From positions 1 through 64,000 of the forward strand of contig NZ_JACSQN010000012.1 of assembly GCF_014836615.1 (NCBI RefSeq): 64,000 nt of DNA. The letters are read 5' to 3'. This DNA is from Sporosarcina quadrami. GTDB lineage: Bacteria; Bacillota; Bacilli; Bacillales_A; Planococcaceae. Below, in pieces: positions 18,201 through 26,734 of the stretch; the first letter of the stretch is position 1; every line of letters starts with the position of its first letter. The notes under the pieces were generated by a model. That model was not told where the DNA came from, did not search any database, and was given only the letters and a program-made list of their open reading frames with translations. Both the position numbers and the translations under genes were made by a program.

Positions 18201-19406
18201 TTGACAATTCGCCGACTGTTTACATCTGAATCGGTAACAGAAGGACATCCTGACAAAATGTGCGACCAAATTTCGGACGCCATATTGGATGCGATCCTTG
18301 AAGAAGACCCAAACGCGCGGGTGGCGTGCGAAACAACAATTACTACAGGATTAGTTTTGGTGATCGGAGAAATTACAACTACTACGTATGTGGATATTCC
18401 GAAAGTTGTCCGCGATACAGTAAAAGAAATTGGTTATACGAGAGCGAAATTCGGCTTTGACTGGGAAACGTCTTCGGTATTGACGTCCATCGACGAACAG
18501 TCACCTGATATCGCAGCAAGTGTCGATGTGGCACTTGAAGCGCGTGAAGGAACAATGTCTGATGAAGAACTCGAAGCAATTGGTGCAGGTGACCAAGGGT
18601 TGATGTTCGGTTATGCATGTAACGAAACCCCTGAGCTTATGCCATTGCCAATCAGTCTTTCTCATAAGCTTTCCCGCAGACTTGCACAAGTGCGGAAAGA
18701 AGAAATCCTTGATTACTTACGTCCAGATGGAAAAACACAAGTGACAGTTGAATATGATGAAAACGACAAACCTGTCCGTATTGACACGATTGTCATTTCT
18801 ACACAACACCATCCTGATGTCGCGCTTGCTCAACTTCAACAAGAAGTAAAAGAGCATGTCATCTTACCAGTCGTTCCTGCAGAGCTATTAGATGAAGAAA
18901 CAAAATACTTCATTAATCCATCAGGAAGATTCGTAATTGGTGGACCACAAGGAGATGCAGGTCTAACTGGACGTAAAATCATCGTCGATACGTATGGTGG
19001 TTATGCACGTCATGGTGGCGGCGCATTTTCAGGTAAAGATGCGACGAAAGTTGACCGTTCAGCTTCGTATGCAGCGCGTTATGTTGCGAAGAACATCGTA
19101 GCGGCAGGACTTGCTGACCGCTGTGAAGTTCAATTGGCATATGCGATTGGCGTTGCTAAACCTGTTTCCATCTCCATCGATACATTTGGAACTGGCACGT
19201 TAACAGAAAGCCAACTTGTCGAGATCGTCAGAGAGTTATTCGATTTACGCCCTGCTGGTATCATCAAGATGCTTGATCTGCGTCGTCCAATTTATAAGCA
19301 GACTGCAGCGTACGGACATTTCGGCCGTACAGACATCGAGCTTCCTTGGGAGCAGACAGACAAAGCGTCTGCTATTAAAGAAATGGCCGGTTTGGCTGTA
19401 CGCTAA
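18201..19406 (+). CDS. metK: S-adenosylmethionine synthase MetK
   Basis: MetK forms S-adenosylmethionine from methionine and ATP. The 401-residue protein carries the family signatures [25 protein letters not shown] and GGGAFSGKD. The start is TTG, 8 bases after AAGGAGG. Expression is controlled by the upstream S-box, giving end-product feedback. The stop is followed by a terminator. Confidence 0.97.
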   Translation: MTIRRLFTSESVTEGHPDKMCDQISDAILDAILEEDPNARVACETTITTGLVLVIGEITTTTYVDIPKVVRDTVKEIGYTRAKFGFDWETSSVLTSIDEQSPDIAASVDVALEAREGTMSDEELEAIGAGDQGLMFGYACNETPELMPLPISLSHKLSRRLAQVRKEEILDYLRPDGKTQVTVEYDENDKPVRIDTIVISTQHHPDVALAQLQQEVKEHVILPVVPAELLDEETKYFINPSGRFVIGGPQGDAGLTGRKIIVDTYGGYARHGGGAFSGKDATKVDRSASYAARYVAKNIVAAGLADRCEVQLAYAIGVAKPVSISIDTFGTGTLTESQLVEIVRELFDLRPAGIIKMLDLRRPIYKQTAAYGHFGRTDIELPWEQTDKASAIKEMAGLAVR

Positions 19407-19416
19407 TTAAGACAAC

Positions 19417-19455
19417 AGACGGAAAGCGAATATATTCACGCTTTCTGTCTTTTTA
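19417..19455 (+). terminator. intrinsic terminator after metK
   Basis: AGACGGAAAGCG pairs with CGCTTTCTGTCT, followed by a T-run. Confidence 0.88.
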
Positions 19456-19515
19456 TTTTGAGCAACTAATTCTGTCCCATTCCGTCTAACTAGTATAAGA
19501 ATAGGAGGGGAGGAA

Positions 19516-19611
19516 ATGGCAATCAGCTTTTTACTAATGCTCATAGGTGCAGCAATTATTTCTATTCTAATTATCGGGGTTATTATAATGGCAGTAGTAA
19601 TGAGAAAATGA
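19516..19611 (+). CDS. 31-residue single-span membrane peptide
   Basis: A strong GGAGGGGAGG site leads to an ATG and 31 codons (MAISFLLMLIGAAIISILII, then GVIIMAVVMRK). The product is almost entirely one hydrophobic helix with a basic C-terminus. A terminator follows the stop directly, so this is a complete small transcription unit. No function is known to me. Confidence 0.65.
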   Translation: MAISFLLMLIGAAIISILIIGVIIMAVVMRK

Positions 19612-19639
19612 AAAAGCTGCCCTTATGAGCAGCTTTTTC
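19611..19639. terminator. bidirectional terminator between the small peptide and ytoA
   Basis: AAAAAGCTGC pairs with GCAGCTTTTT. It serves both convergent genes. Confidence 0.88.
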
Positions 19640-20150
19640 ACTTTTGCATACTTTTATAAATCTGCCCTTTTTCAACATAGCTATCGACAACCCGTTGCAT
19701 ATCTTTTCGGTCTTCATCATTTAATTCGCGGACAACTTTTGCAGGGGATCCGAGAGCTAGACAACCGGGGGGAATCTTCTTGCCTGGCGGGACGAGCGCA
19801 CCGGCACCAATGAAAGATCCTTCACCAATTTCAGCACCGTCGAGAATAATTGAACCCATTCCAATTAGAGCTCCTTTACGAACAATGCAACTATGTAAAA
19901 GTGCTTTGTGACCGACAGTAACGTCATCTTCTATCAATAACGTTTTACCAGGACTTTGATGCAAGCAACTGAGATCTTGGATACTGACACGTTCACCGAT
20001 AATAGTAGGTGCCACATCCCCTCGGATGACTGAATTGAACCAGATGGAACTGTTTGCTCCGATTGTCACATCTCCGGAAATTGTTACAAAATCCGCTATA
20101 TAGACTGAAGGGTCGATTTGCGGCGACTTTCCATTGTAAGTATAAATCAT
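19638..20150 (-). CDS. ytoA: gamma-carbonic anhydrase-like hexapeptide repeat protein YtoA
   Basis: The 170-residue protein is a left-handed beta-helix built of hexapeptide repeats (for example VTIGANSSIWFNSVIRGD and LIGMGSIILDGAEIGEG). Three His ligands typical of gamma-class carbonic anhydrases appear in LHQSP, VGHKA and LLHSC. Whether it hydrates carbon dioxide is not settled for this family. The start follows AGAGGAGA. It is divergent from the ytpA-like gene. Confidence 0.9.
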   Translation of the reverse strand: MIYTYNGKSPQIDPSVYIADFVTISGDVTIGANSSIWFNSVIRGDVAPTIIGERVSIQDLSCLHQSPGKTLLIEDDVTVGHKALLHSCIVRKGALIGMGSIILDGAEIGEGSFIGAGALVPPGKKIPPGCLALGSPAKVVRELNDEDRKDMQRVVDSYVEKGQIYKSMQK

Positions 20151-20258
20151 GAAGGTCTCCTCTTTTCTTAAAATCGTGTATAATTTATCGTATCATAAAA
20201 TCTGACCTGCCATAAAGGGATAATCCTTTTTGAACAGGAAGGCTTGGAGGTGAGAGTC

Positions 20259-21047
20259 ATGTGGAAATGGGATGCAGAAGGGCAACCTATAGCGGTCGTC
20301 GTAATTGTCCATAATGCATATGAACACCATCGGAGGTATGCGTGGCTCATTCAGGAACTACGAAACGGAGGGTTCCATGTAGTCACAAGTGATCTGCCTG
20401 GTCATGGATCTGAAAGCGGACGAAAAATTCATGACGAAACATTTGAATCATACATTGAACATGTAAGGAAGATGATTGATATTGCTTTGCATGACAATTT
20501 ACCGTTATTTGTTCTTGGACACGGACTTGGAGCATCGATTGTCATGCATATACTTCAGAAAAGTAAATTGGAATGTGCAGGGTTCATTTTTAGTTCACCA
20601 TGGCTTTCAATGCAACATCAGCCATCGAAGTTTTCCGGTGTGTTAACGAAACTTTCAAGCTCGATGAAAGTCAATCATGATATTACGATTGAATTGCTGA
20701 CACGAAATTACGATATGTACATAGAATTCCAGAATGATCGTGATTACAGCTCGATTGTGCAAGCTTCGTGGTATCGTGAACTTCTAGCAATGATGAAGTC
20801 AATCATGAATAGCGAAGAAAGAGTTTTTGACGTGCCAGTTCTCATTCATACAGGGGGCAATGATAAGATTACGGACACTTCATTCGCGAAGAGATGGCTT
20901 TCAAACCAGCATCTTTCGGAATTTCAATATAAGGAATGGAAGCATTTATATCATGATCTCTATCAGGAACCTGAAAGAGAAGAGGTCTATCTATACATCG
21001 AGTCATTCATGAATAATGTGCTCCGGTCTCTTGGTTATGTCGTTTGA
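20259..21047 (+). CDS. YtpA-like alpha/beta hydrolase lacking the nucleophile Ser
   Basis: The protein resembles B. subtilis YtpA (a lysophospholipase linked to bacilysocin) over its length, e.g. YRELLAMMKS, GGNDKITD and YKEWKHLYHDLYQEPEREEV. However, the nucleophile elbow reads LGHGLGAS, with GGA (Gly) where the family has Ser, and the oxyanion motif HG is HN. It is therefore probably not a serine hydrolase. The start is ATG 20259, 8 bases after GGAGG; the longer frame begins at a TTG inside that site. A phosphatase gene follows after 21 bases. Confidence 0.82.
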   Translation: MWKWDAEGQPIAVVVIVHNAYEHHRRYAWLIQELRNGGFHVVTSDLPGHGSESGRKIHDETFESYIEHVRKMIDIALHDNLPLFVLGHGLGASIVMHILQKSKLECAGFIFSSPWLSMQHQPSKFSGVLTKLSSSMKVNHDITIELLTRNYDMYIEFQNDRDYSSIVQASWYRELLAMMKSIMNSEERVFDVPVLIHTGGNDKITDTSFAKRWLSNQHLSEFQYKEWKHLYHDLYQEPEREEVYLYIESFMNNVLRSLGYVV

Positions 21048-21068
21048 GAAATTGAAAGGGTGATTTTT

Positions 21069-21641
21069 TTGACGATTATTGGTTTTGTCAGACATGGTAT
21101 CACTGCATGGAACAAAGAAGGCAGAGCACAAGGAAGTTCAGATATCCCATTGGATGATGAAGGAATGGAGATGGCCAAACGAGTCTCCAATCGACTCGCG
21201 AATGAACAGTGGGATGCCATATACACAAGCCCTCAAAAAAGGGCGAGTCAAACGGCAGAAATCATAGTTGACAACATGGCTGGTATAGAGCTCGTTGTAG
21301 ATGACCGACTACGAGAAGTGGGCGGAGGTATGATTGAAGGGACAACTGAAAAAGAACGGATTGAAAAATGGGGAGAAGATTGGCGACGACTGGATATGGG
21401 TTTCGAATTACAAGAATCCATCATCTCCCGTGGATTGGCTGTTTTAGAAGAAATTAAGGAAAAGTATCCGGAACAACGGATTTTAGTCGTTAGTCATGGC
21501 AGCTTCATTAAAAGAATGCTCAATGAGTTAATTAATGACTCAACTTTTGACGTCAGTTTAGATAACACGTCCTTAACAATTGTAGATCTTCAACAAGACA
21601 AGAGTTTTTGTCAGCTATTCAATTGTACAAAACACTTATAG
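21069..21641 (+). CDS. histidine phosphatase family protein (phosphoglycerate mutase-like)
   Basis: The phosphohistidine motif GFVRHGITAWN near the N-terminus and the second His in VVSHGSF place it in the two-His phosphatase branch. The size, about 190 residues, fits cofactor-dependent mutase-like phosphatases such as YhfR. The likely start is TTG 21069, 7 bases after GAAAGGGTGA; GTG 21060 in the same frame is inside that site. It probably forms an operon with the YtpA-like gene. The substrate cannot be told. Confidence 0.85.
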   Translation: MTIIGFVRHGITAWNKEGRAQGSSDIPLDDEGMEMAKRVSNRLANEQWDAIYTSPQKRASQTAEIIVDNMAGIELVVDDRLREVGGGMIEGTTEKERIEKWGEDWRRLDMGFELQESIISRGLAVLEEIKEKYPEQRILVVSHGSFIKRMLNELINDSTFDVSLDNTSLTIVDLQQDKSFCQLFNCTKHL

Positions 21642-21747
21642 ATAGAACAGAAATGTTCTATGAAATTAGAAATATAGGGACCTATTACAAATAGAATAGT
21701 CTATACTAGAAAGAGAAGTAAGTAGACGGGTGAATGGAGGATGTAGA

Positions 21748-22275
21748 GTGAAGAAAGAAACTAGTGCTGAATTATTTTCGTGGATCAAATCCCTCGCGAT
21801 TGCGTGTATTCTTGTATTTGTCATTCGGCAATTCCTGTTTTCTCCAGTTATCGTATCTGGTCAATCAATGGAGCCGACATTTGCATCGGAAAATAGAGTT
21901 GTCATATCCAAAATCCATAAGCTGGATCATTTTGATTTAATCGTGTTTCATGCGCCAGGAGAGAAGGAAGATTACATAAAGAGAGTGATTGGTCTGCCTG
22001 GAGATAAAGTTGTCATGGAAGATGATAAGCTTTTCATCAACGGTAAAGAGTATGAAGAAAAATATGTGCAAGCGAATAAAGAACGTATTTTCAAAGATCA
22101 GAAATTGACAGAAGACTTCGAAGTGACTGTTCCAGAAGGTCAATTATTCGTATTGGGCGATAATCGTAGGCATAGTACAGATAGTCGGATGATTGGTTGC
22201 ATCGATGAAGATTCCGTAGTTGGCAAAGTCGGATTCAGATTTTATCCGTTCAATTCAATTGGTTTTCCTAAGTGA
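21748..22275 (+). CDS. sip: type I signal peptidase (SipS-like)
   Basis: It removes signal peptides from exported proteins. One N-terminal membrane anchor (about residues 9-29) is followed by the catalytic Ser in SGQSMEPTF and the Lys in DYIKRVIGLPGDKV, then GDNRRHSTDSR. The 175-residue length matches B. subtilis SipS/SipT. The start is GTG 21748, 7 bases after GGAGG; an earlier GTG (21730) lies before that site. Confidence 0.93.
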   Translation: MKKETSAELFSWIKSLAIACILVFVIRQFLFSPVIVSGQSMEPTFASENRVVISKIHKLDHFDLIVFHAPGEKEDYIKRVIGLPGDKVVMEDDKLFINGKEYEEKYVQANKERIFKDQKLTEDFEVTVPEGQLFVLGDNRRHSTDSRMIGCIDEDSVVGKVGFRFYPFNSIGFPK

Positions 22276-22351
22276 AGAATGATTTAGGTTACGAGTAATA
22301 ACTCCTTTTACGGGTATTCTGAATAAGACTACTCTTGAAGGAGAGATGACA

Positions 22352-22540
22352 TTGACAAGTTCTGATAAGCACAAATCACATGAGAGCAATCAAGACCATG
22401 CGACAAAAGCGGAGTTTACAGAAACTGAGTATACGGACGGGCAGCGAAGAACCAACGAGGTTGCTTCTACTGCCTATCAAGGAAGTAAGAAGGAAAAAGT
22501 CGATTTGAAAAATGATCGACTGGAATCTGGCGGTTTTTAA
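22352..22540 (+). CDS. small hydrophilic protein of unknown function
   Basis: The 62-residue product is highly charged and probably disordered (KHKSHESNQDHATK, KKEKVDLKNDRLESGGF). The TTG at 22352 is 8 bases after AAGGAG and is preferred over ATG 22346, which is only 2 bases away from it. A strong terminator follows. I do not recognise a family. Confidence 0.6.
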   Translation: MTSSDKHKSHESNQDHATKAEFTETEYTDGQRRTNEVASTAYQGSKKEKVDLKNDRLESGGF

Positions 22541-22557
22541 CAGAATGCGTCATTTGT

Positions 22558-22604
22558 AGCGGAGGAGGGGATTAGTCACAATCCCCTCTTCCGCTTATTT
22601 TTTT
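22558..22604 (+). terminator. strong intrinsic terminator
   Basis: A 16-base stem (AGCGGAGGAGGGGATT with AATCCCCTCTTCCGCT) is followed by a T-rich tail. Confidence 0.92.
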
Positions 22605-22679
22605 CCAATGTAACTTCTCTACAAGTGACCGCTCATATGGTAAATTGAATACATCGCAAGAAAAAGGAGTACCTGTATA

Positions 22680-24839
22680 ATGAATGATTTTTTTATTAGG
22701 AAATCCAGTGAATTACATATAGATCTTAATGACGTACAAAAACAAGCTGTTGTGCAAACAGAGGGACCATTATTGCTGTTGGCTTGTCCTGGATCGGGCA
22801 AGACAACAACGATGATCATGCGGATCGGTTATTTAATCGAAGAAAATAATGTGAATCCGAAACGAATAAAAGCAATTACATTCAGTAAGGCGTCCGCCCG
22901 AGATATGACAGAGCGTTTTAAACGTTTTTTTCCTCAACATAGTCCAGTCGATTTTTCGACGATCCATAGTTTAGGATTTGCAATTACACGTACATATATG
23001 ACTAAAATCGGCGTTTCATATGAACTGATAGAAGGCGGCGGGAAAGGTCGGCCAGCTCTTAATAAAACACAAATGCTTAAAACCTTATACAAGCAAGTCT
23101 TCCGCGACGATTGCCCTGAAGATGAATTGAATGCATTGTCAACTTTCATCAGTTCGCTCAAAAATCGTATGACGCCTTTTACAGAGTGGGAGTCTATACA
23201 AGGACCATTCGATAAGGCTGGCGAGATTGCCTTGAAATATGAACAACTGAAAACGAAAACGGAAGGACATCTGTTGCTCGATTTTGACGATATGCTTACA
23301 ATCGCTGAACAAGCTTTGCGTGTTGATGATCACCTAGCCGAGCAGTTCCGTTCTCGCTATGACTACGTACTGACAGATGAAAGCCAAGATACTTCACTCG
23401 TTCAGCATCGTATCGTTGAACACCTTGTCGCGCATCACGGCAATCTTTGCGTCGTTGCGGATGATGATCAGTCCATTTACACATGGAGAGGGGCAGATCC
23501 TTCATATTTACTTGATTTCAAACTTGTGTATCCTGATGCGAAACTGTTGCTAATGGAACAAAATTACCGTTCATCTAAAGAAATCGTTGAAACTGCGGCG
23601 AAATTCATCACGCGGAATAAAGACCGATACGTCAAAGAGATGCGAACGGATAATGGTAGTGTCGGTCCCATCCTCATCAAGCAATTCGATGATCAAAAAC
23701 GGCAGCTTGACTATATTACATATGAACTGCTGGCGGAACAGGATTTACAGGATGTCGCAATTTTATTCCGAAATAATGCGTCATCTACGCTGTTCGTCAA
23801 CGAACTGCACCGTAGAGGAATTCCTTTTTATATGAAAGATGCCGATGATAAATTCTTTTCGCATTGGGTCGTGGAAGACATGTTAAATTTCATGCGTCTT
23901 AGTTTCAATGATGAACGAAAGGATATTTTTTCTAAAATCGTAATGAAAATGAATCTGTTCCTATCTAGAACAATGCTCAATGAATTCTTAAATCGAGAAA
24001 CAACTGGCAATGTCTTTGAAGCAATGATCGATACGGTTCAGTTGAAAAGTAGTCAAATTGAAAAATTGAACGACTATAAAGAAGTGTACAAGAAGATACC
24101 TACTATGCGTCCCGCGCAAGTAATTCGCATGATCCGCTATGAGCTTGACTATGAAGTGGCGATAAAAAGCCGAGCCGAGAAATTCGGTTTTCGCTTTGAA
24201 AGCCTCCTAGCTATTATGGACACACTTGAAGGAATAGCATCACAAGTCCGGACGATGGTGGAATTTGCACACAGGTTAAAAGAATTGGAAGAGGCGGTTC
24301 AGCAAGCAAAATTCAATCCACCTGCGAATGCGTTGACGCTCTCAACATTCCATAGCGCAAAAGGGTTGGAGTTCAAACGAGTGTTCATGATCGACTTAGT
24401 GAAAGGAACGATTCCATCAGATGAAGATGAATCTGATCCATTGCTGCTAGAAGAAGCACGCCGACTATTTTACGTTGGAATGACGAGGGCGAAAGAACGG
24501 TTGGAATTGCTTTCTTATCGAGAGTCAAATGGCAAGACGAAAGAAGATTCCAGGTTTGTGAATGAAGTACGTGCCATAATGACGAAATCTGACCGGATAG
24601 AGAACATTGAGAAACCTACAAAGAAAAAAACGAAGCAAGTTACAGAAGTGAATCCAAATGGCATAAGTGATAGAAAAGCATTGGTAGTTGGCATGCAAGT
24701 GTCCCATCATGTATTCGGAAAAGGAGAAGTCGTCGAAATCGGTGAAGATACGATCGCAATCCGATTTGGAAAAGTTGAAAAACGATTATCCCTTGAACTG
24801 ATTTTGACTCGCAGATTGCTGGAAGAGGTGAATGCATGA
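22680..24839 (+). CDS. UvrD/PcrA-type superfamily 1 DNA helicase (YjcD-like)
   Basis: The 719-residue protein has all SF1A motifs: motif I ACPGSGKTT, Ia AITFSKASARDM, II LTDESQD, III ADDDQSIYTWRGADP, IV NYRSS, V LSTFHSAKGLEFKRV and VI ARRLFYVGMTRAKERL. A C-terminal module VGMQVSHHVFGKGEVVEIGE looks like the Tudor-like tail of UvrD/PcrA that contacts partner proteins. It is shorter and more divergent than PcrA and closest by pattern to the YjcD group. The stop overlaps the first fluoride channel gene by 4 bases. Confidence 0.88.
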   Translation: MNDFFIRKSSELHIDLNDVQKQAVVQTEGPLLLLACPGSGKTTTMIMRIGYLIEENNVNPKRIKAITFSKASARDMTERFKRFFPQHSPVDFSTIHSLGFAITRTYMTKIGVSYELIEGGGKGRPALNKTQMLKTLYKQVFRDDCPEDELNALSTFISSLKNRMTPFTEWESIQGPFDKAGEIALKYEQLKTKTEGHLLLDFDDMLTIAEQALRVDDHLAEQFRSRYDYVLTDESQDTSLVQHRIVEHLVAHHGNLCVVADDDQSIYTWRGADPSYLLDFKLVYPDAKLLLMEQNYRSSKEIVETAAKFITRNKDRYVKEMRTDNGSVGPILIKQFDDQKRQLDYITYELLAEQDLQDVAILFRNNASSTLFVNELHRRGIPFYMKDADDKFFSHWVVEDMLNFMRLSFNDERKDIFSKIVMKMNLFLSRTMLNEFLNRETTGNVFEAMIDTVQLKSSQIEKLNDYKEVYKKIPTMRPAQVIRMIRYELDYEVAIKSRAEKFGFRFESLLAIMDTLEGIASQVRTMVEFAHRLKELEEAVQQAKFNPPANALTLSTFHSAKGLEFKRVFMIDLVKGTIPSDEDESDPLLLEEARRLFYVGMTRAKERLELLSYRESNGKTKEDSRFVNEVRAIMTKSDRIENIEKPTKKKTKQVTEVNPNGISDRKALVVGMQVSHHVFGKGEVVEIGEDTIAIRFGKVEKRLSLELILTRRLLEEVNA

Positions 24840-25213
24840 AAACCGCTATTTTAGTCGGCGTAGCTGGCGCTATTGGAGCGATTTGCCGGATGACGATAGG
24901 AGTACTTTTTGCTCAGGTCACAGTATTCCCTATCGCCACATTGATAGTGAATCTCATTGGAACATTGCTGCTATGCATGTTAAGTGCTGGAGCCATCTGG
25001 AAAATCACTGCGAATAAAAGTATTGCTACTGCCATCATGACAGGTTTTCTTGGTTCATTTACAACGTTTTCCGCCTTCAGTTATGAAACAGTAACATTAT
25101 TTCAGCAAGGGGCTATTTTGACCGCTTCCCTTTATGTCATGGGAAGTATTTTCGGTGGTTTGGTAATTGGAATGGTTGGCTTGCACATTAGCCGAAAGAT
25201 GGTGGAAGCGTGA
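24836..25213 (+). CDS. crcB1: fluoride channel subunit FluC/CrcB (first of a pair)
   Basis: A four-span protein of 125 residues with the Fluc signatures GAIGAICRM, NLIGTLLLC and GFLGSFTTFSAFSYE. Fluc proteins export fluoride as dual-topology dimers; paired genes make heterodimers of fixed opposite orientation. It starts inside the helicase stop (ATGA) and overlaps crcB2 by 4 bases. I see no fluoride riboswitch, so transcription probably comes from the helicase promoter. Confidence 0.93.
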   Translation: MKTAILVGVAGAIGAICRMTIGVLFAQVTVFPIATLIVNLIGTLLLCMLSAGAIWKITANKSIATAIMTGFLGSFTTFSAFSYETVTLFQQGAILTASLYVMGSIFGGLVIGMVGLHISRKMVEA

Positions 25214-25569
25214 CGATTGCAGATATTCTCCTCATTGCAACAGGTGGTTTTATTGGTGCGATTGTGCGGTACATGGTAAGTGAGAAACTGAATAAGCGCG
25301 TAGGTTTTCCGGTAGGCACTTTACTCGTCAATTTAGTCGGTTCATTTTTCATTGGATTCATTTTTGGTTTAGAATTATCTCTTGTCTGGACCGTCTTCTT
25401 AGTATCGGGATTTGCTGGCGCTTTGACGACGTATTCGACGTTGAATAAAGAACTAATACTGTTTTGGCAAAGTGATTGTAAGCAGACGTTTTTTGTTTAT
25501 TTATTTATAACGTATGCAGTCGGTATTATCTTGGCGTATACTGGCTATTATATGGGCGTGCTACTGTAG
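25210..25569 (+). CDS. crcB2: fluoride channel subunit FluC/CrcB (second of a pair)
   Basis: The 119-residue four-span protein has GGFIGAIVRYM, NLVGSFFIGF and GFAGALTTYSTLNKE, the counterparts of the conserved segments in crcB1. The GTG start overlaps crcB1. The pair most likely assembles as a heterodimeric fluoride channel. A 105-base gap to the next gene holds no clear terminator. Confidence 0.93.
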   Translation: MTIADILLIATGGFIGAIVRYMVSEKLNKRVGFPVGTLLVNLVGSFFIGFIFGLELSLVWTVFLVSGFAGALTTYSTLNKELILFWQSDCKQTFFVYLFITYAVGIILAYTGYYMGVLL

Positions 25570-25674
25570 ATAATGATGAAAATCATCATATCTAATGAGT
25601 AACAAACCAACAAAAATGAGAGGATAGCAACCATAAAGAATAAAATGCAGTTGTAGTTTGAAAGGAAGTCTTTA

Positions 25675-26406
25675 ATGAATAAAGTACATAAGAAATCTTC
25701 GAATAAAACTAAGAAAAGTAGTATGCTACTTACTGTAATTGTCTTGATTGCCATCGGTATATATACAGTTTGGAACGAGGAAGAAACGGAACCGACTCGT
25801 GATGGTCTTATTCCCGTTGAGCTTGTCAAAACGATTGATGGCGACACGATTAAAATTATGTACGATGGCAAAGAACAGAATGTCCGTTATTTACTGATTG
25901 ATACGCCCGAAACGAACCATCCAAGACTCGGGAAGCAACCGTATGGTGAACAGGCAAAACAGCGAAATCAGGAATTGATGAATAGTGGTAAACTTGAAAT
26001 CGAATTCGATATTGGTGAAAAGTATGATAAGTACGGAAGATTGCTTGCCTATATTTATATCGATGGTGAAAGTGTCCAAAAGAAATTACTAGAAGAAGGT
26101 TTAGCAAGAGTCGCCTATGTCTATCCGCCGAACACGAGACATTTGGATCCGTTTGAAAAGGCTCAGCAACGTGCAAAGAAAGCAGGCATCGGCATATGGA
26201 CATTAGAAGACTACGCGACTGACCGTGGTTTTGACAGCGAGTCGTATCCCGCTGATAAAACTGTACAGACGTCTAGTAATGAAGCGACCGAAACCTTTAA
26301 GAATTGTACAGAACTGCGTAAAAAGTATCCGAATGGTGTCAAAAAAGGTCATCGTGCATATACAGAACGGATGGATGGCAATAAAGACGGACATGCCTGC
26401 GAATAA
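25675..26406 (+). CDS. secreted or membrane-anchored thermonuclease with excalibur domain
   Basis: Residues 1-17 are basic and 18-34 form a membrane span, probably an uncleaved anchor. A staphylococcal-nuclease domain follows (about 45-185) with DGDTIKI, RYLLIDTPE and YDKYGRLLAYIY, which carry the calcium-binding Asp and catalytic Arg/Glu. The C-terminus (about 205-243) is an excalibur calcium-binding module ending in DGNKDGHACE. It should cut nucleic acids at the cell surface. The start ATG follows GAAAGGAAG. Confidence 0.9.
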   Translation: MNKVHKKSSNKTKKSSMLLTVIVLIAIGIYTVWNEEETEPTRDGLIPVELVKTIDGDTIKIMYDGKEQNVRYLLIDTPETNHPRLGKQPYGEQAKQRNQELMNSGKLEIEFDIGEKYDKYGRLLAYIYIDGESVQKKLLEEGLARVAYVYPPNTRHLDPFEKAQQRAKKAGIGIWTLEDYATDRGFDSESYPADKTVQTSSNEATETFKNCTELRKKYPNGVKKGHRAYTERMDGNKDGHACE

Positions 26407-26426
26407 GATTGTTAATAAAAATAGTA

Positions 26427-26454
26427 TTGACATCTTTTCCAAACGTGTTATTAT
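26427..26454 (+). promoter_or_regulatory. promoter of the T-box leader
   Basis: TTGACA (26427-26432) and TATTAT (26449-26454) are separated by 16 bases, about 45 bases before Stem I of the T-box. Confidence 0.75.
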
Positions 26455-26499
26455 TCAACACAAGCATCGATGACTTAATTGAATTACATATATGATTTT

Positions 26500-26702
26500 G
26501 GAGAGTCGGCATAGTAATCCTGTCGTGGGCAGCAAGCAGAGACTGAATGGACAATGAAAATTCAGGCAGCGGCAAGGATGAAGTACACCGACGATAGATC
26601 TCCTATTTGAAATGAAGTGGAAGACGGCTAATGCTATCTTCAACTAGGGTGGTATCGCGGAGAACTCCTTCGTCCCTTTTACAGGGATGGAAGGGGTTTT
26701 TT
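26500..26702 (+). ncRNA. T-box leader, tyrosine-specific (specifier TAC)
   Basis: Stem I is closed by GGAGAGTCGG pairing with CCGAC...TCTCC. Its specifier strand reads GAAGTACACC; the triplet TAC (26584-26586) followed by A fits the usual GAA-N-specifier-A arrangement, so tyrosine. The T-box bulge AGGGTGGTATCGCG is at 26646-26659. Uncharged tRNA-Tyr would pair with TGGT and prevent the terminator at 26663-26702. The controlled gene is the NhaC-type transporter 33 bases downstream. Confidence 0.93.
26663..26702 (+). terminator. T-box regulated terminator
   Basis: AACTCCTTCGTCCC pairs imperfectly with GGGATGGAAGGGGTT and is followed by six T. Its 5' arm overlaps the region that would pair in the antiterminator. 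Confidence 0.88.
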
Positions 26703-26734
26703 CTGTTCACAATAGAAAATAGGAGGAATACACC

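Noticed and set aside
24700..24836. Fluoride riboswitch before crcB1
   Set aside because: The region is coding sequence of the helicase and the channel gene starts within the helicase stop codon; no aptamer motif is visible.
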